A stretch of DNA of 6,625 nt from Lachnospiraceae bacterium. GTDB lineage: Bacteria; Bacillota; Clostridia; Lachnospirales; Lachnospiraceae. The notes below the pieces were generated by a model, which was given only the letters and a program-made list of their open reading frames with translations, had not been told where the DNA came from and searched no databases. The stretch covers positions 1 through 6,625 of the forward strand of contig SFNX01000144.1 of the NCBI GenBank assembly GCA_004552595.1, given 5' to 3'. The translations under genes were made by a program, and so were the position numbers. This document shows, piece by piece, positions 5,685 to 6,625 of this stretch. The number at the start of each line of letters is the position of its first letter. Within the stretch, counting starts at the first letter, position 1.

Positions 5685-6625
5685 ATGAAAAATAAAAAAG
5701 CAATATACAATTTCATATTTATCCTCATATTTATGGCCATGATTATTGTTCCGACATTATTAATGGACCATGAAAAGTATAAGTCATCTGACATAGACAA
5801 CAAAACGCTTACCGAATGGCCGGGCTTTTCTTTTGATTCAGAGACAATCCGCACTATTGAAGACTATGTCGATGACAGAATAGGCTTCAGAAGTGAAGCC
5901 ATTTATGAATATACAAAGCTTAGTAATGACATTTTCAATGTAATGGTTCATCCTCTTTTTATGTATGGTGAGGAAGGGCACATTTACTATAAGGATCCTG
6001 ACTATATAGCTGCATATCAGAGACTTAATACAGATACAGACTATATGGATAAATTTGTCAAATATCTTGAAGAAACAAATGATTATCTTGAGAGCAGAAA
6101 TATTAAGTTTTTGTATTTCCTTGCACCTGACAAAAAGTCAATCTATCCTGAATATTTCCCAAAGTCAATACATGTTAAGGAAGATAACAGCTCAGTAATA
6201 GAATATATGACTAAAAAGCTTGAAGGGTCTGACATCGAATACGTTATTCCTTATGAGGAGCTTAAAAAGGCTAAGGAAACGCAGGTGATTTATAACAAAA
6301 AGTACGATGCGACGCACTGGAACGAATTTGGCTCAATGATTGGACAGAAGCTGCTTGATGAGCATGTTCAGAGCTGGTTTGAAGATGTAAGACCTTTAAG
6401 TGAAGATGACTATACACTTACATTTGAGAAGAGAACAAACCTTGACCAGTCGGATTTCCCGATAGATGATGATGTTCCGGTATATAACCTTATTACGGAT
6501 ACTTCGCAGGATGCAGGTGCATATCTGGCTTCTTCGATTAAGCTGTCGGTGCCTACATTTTATGCTCACTACATGAATCCGGAGGTTACAAATGGAAAGC
6601 GTCTTGTAATATTTACGGACAGCTA
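5685..6625 (+). CDS. AlgX/AlgJ-like SGNH-type O-acetyltransferase (3' end missing)
   Basis: An open frame of 313 codons reaches the window end without a stop. Residues 1-5 are basic (MKNKK) and about 7-27 form one hydrophobic helix, so the protein is a signal-anchored extracytoplasmic enzyme. The following DNKTLTEWPGFS and DYVDDRIGFRSEAI are typical of the AlgJ/AlgX N-terminal region. DATHWNEFGS at 208-217 carries the family's DxxHW motif, with likely catalytic D208 and H211. The sequence ends at IFTDSY-like codons, where S313 (6621-6623) is the probable nucleophile. Such proteins take acetyl groups delivered by an MBOAT partner and place them on polysaccharide outside the membrane, which fits the gene just upstream. 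The ATG at 5685 directly precedes the signal anchor, but its ribosome binding site is weak: GGGG at 5667-5670 is 14 bases away, at the foot of the hairpin. The exact polymer is unknown. Confidence 0.85.
   Translation, partial: MKNKKAIYNFIFILIFMAMIIVPTLLMDHEKYKSSDIDNKTLTEWPGFSFDSETIRTIEDYVDDRIGFRSEAIYEYTKLSNDIFNVMVHPLFMYGEEGHIYYKDPDYIAAYQRLNTDTDYMDKFVKYLEETNDYLESRNIKFLYFLAPDKKSIYPEYFPKSIHVKEDNSSVIEYMTKKLEGSDIEYVIPYEELKKAKETQVIYNKKYDATHWNEFGSMIGQKLLDEHVQSWFEDVRPLSEDDYTLTFEKRTNLDQSDFPIDDDVPVYNLITDTSQDAGAYLASSIKLSVPTFYAHYMNPEVTNGKRLVIFTDS

Noticed and set aside
5612..5854. 80-residue open frame on the - strand over the hairpin and the AlgX-like N-terminus
   Set aside because: It is explained by the antisense of the signal-anchor coding region and the hairpin; no promoter or domain seen.
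1..6625. CRISPR array, tRNA/rRNA genes, insertion sequence or phage genes
   Set aside because: No spaced repeat series, cloverleaf, transposase or phage protein could be recognised in either strand.

Overview
The window is AT-rich bacterial DNA with all genes on the + strand. It has Shine-Dalgarno leaders and Firmicute-type control sites: a BirA operator and a GAAC-N4-GTTC LexA box. Gene content and protein style point to a clostridial gut or rumen anaerobe, most likely Lachnospiraceae. This rests on protein resemblance; no 16S or marker search was possible.

Region 1 (1-583) is the 3' end of a longer gene. It encodes a YacP-like NYN RNase domain whose linker resembles the C-terminal tail of TetM-like/EF-G-like GTPases, which carry this domain in Lachnospiraceae. 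Region 2 (584-1259) is a one-gene biotin uptake unit: a BirA-type operator, a consensus -35/17 bp/-10 promoter, a strong ribosome binding site and bioY. bioY is broken by a perfect 17-bp tandem duplication that shifts the frame. The stop it creates overlaps an ATG (TAATG) that reopens the original frame for the remaining 45 codons. An intrinsic terminator at 1300-1345 closes the unit.

Region 3 (1346-6625) looks like one operon starting from a LexA-box promoter. It runs uvrB (excision repair), a DPM1-like GT2 glycosyltransferase, an AlgI/DltB-type MBOAT O-acyltransferase, and an AlgX/AlgJ-like SGNH-type protein cut by the window end. The last three would build and acetylate a cell-surface glycan: GT2 charges a lipid carrier with sugar, MBOAT passes acyl groups across the membrane, and the AlgX-like protein transfers them to the polymer. 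No terminator is seen between uvrB and these genes, so surface modification may be transcribed with an SOS-induced repair gene.

Small lesions stand out: the 17-bp duplication in bioY, a 9-bp tandem duplication at the GT2/MBOAT junction, and an apparent in-frame loss of about 22-26 residues, including the AGPI-type motif, in the MBOAT protein. A 51-nt, 21-bp hairpin starts right after the MBOAT stop codon. No wholly new system is evident. The most interesting points are the split bioY, the SOS-linked acetylation operon, the MBOAT gap and the large hairpin.
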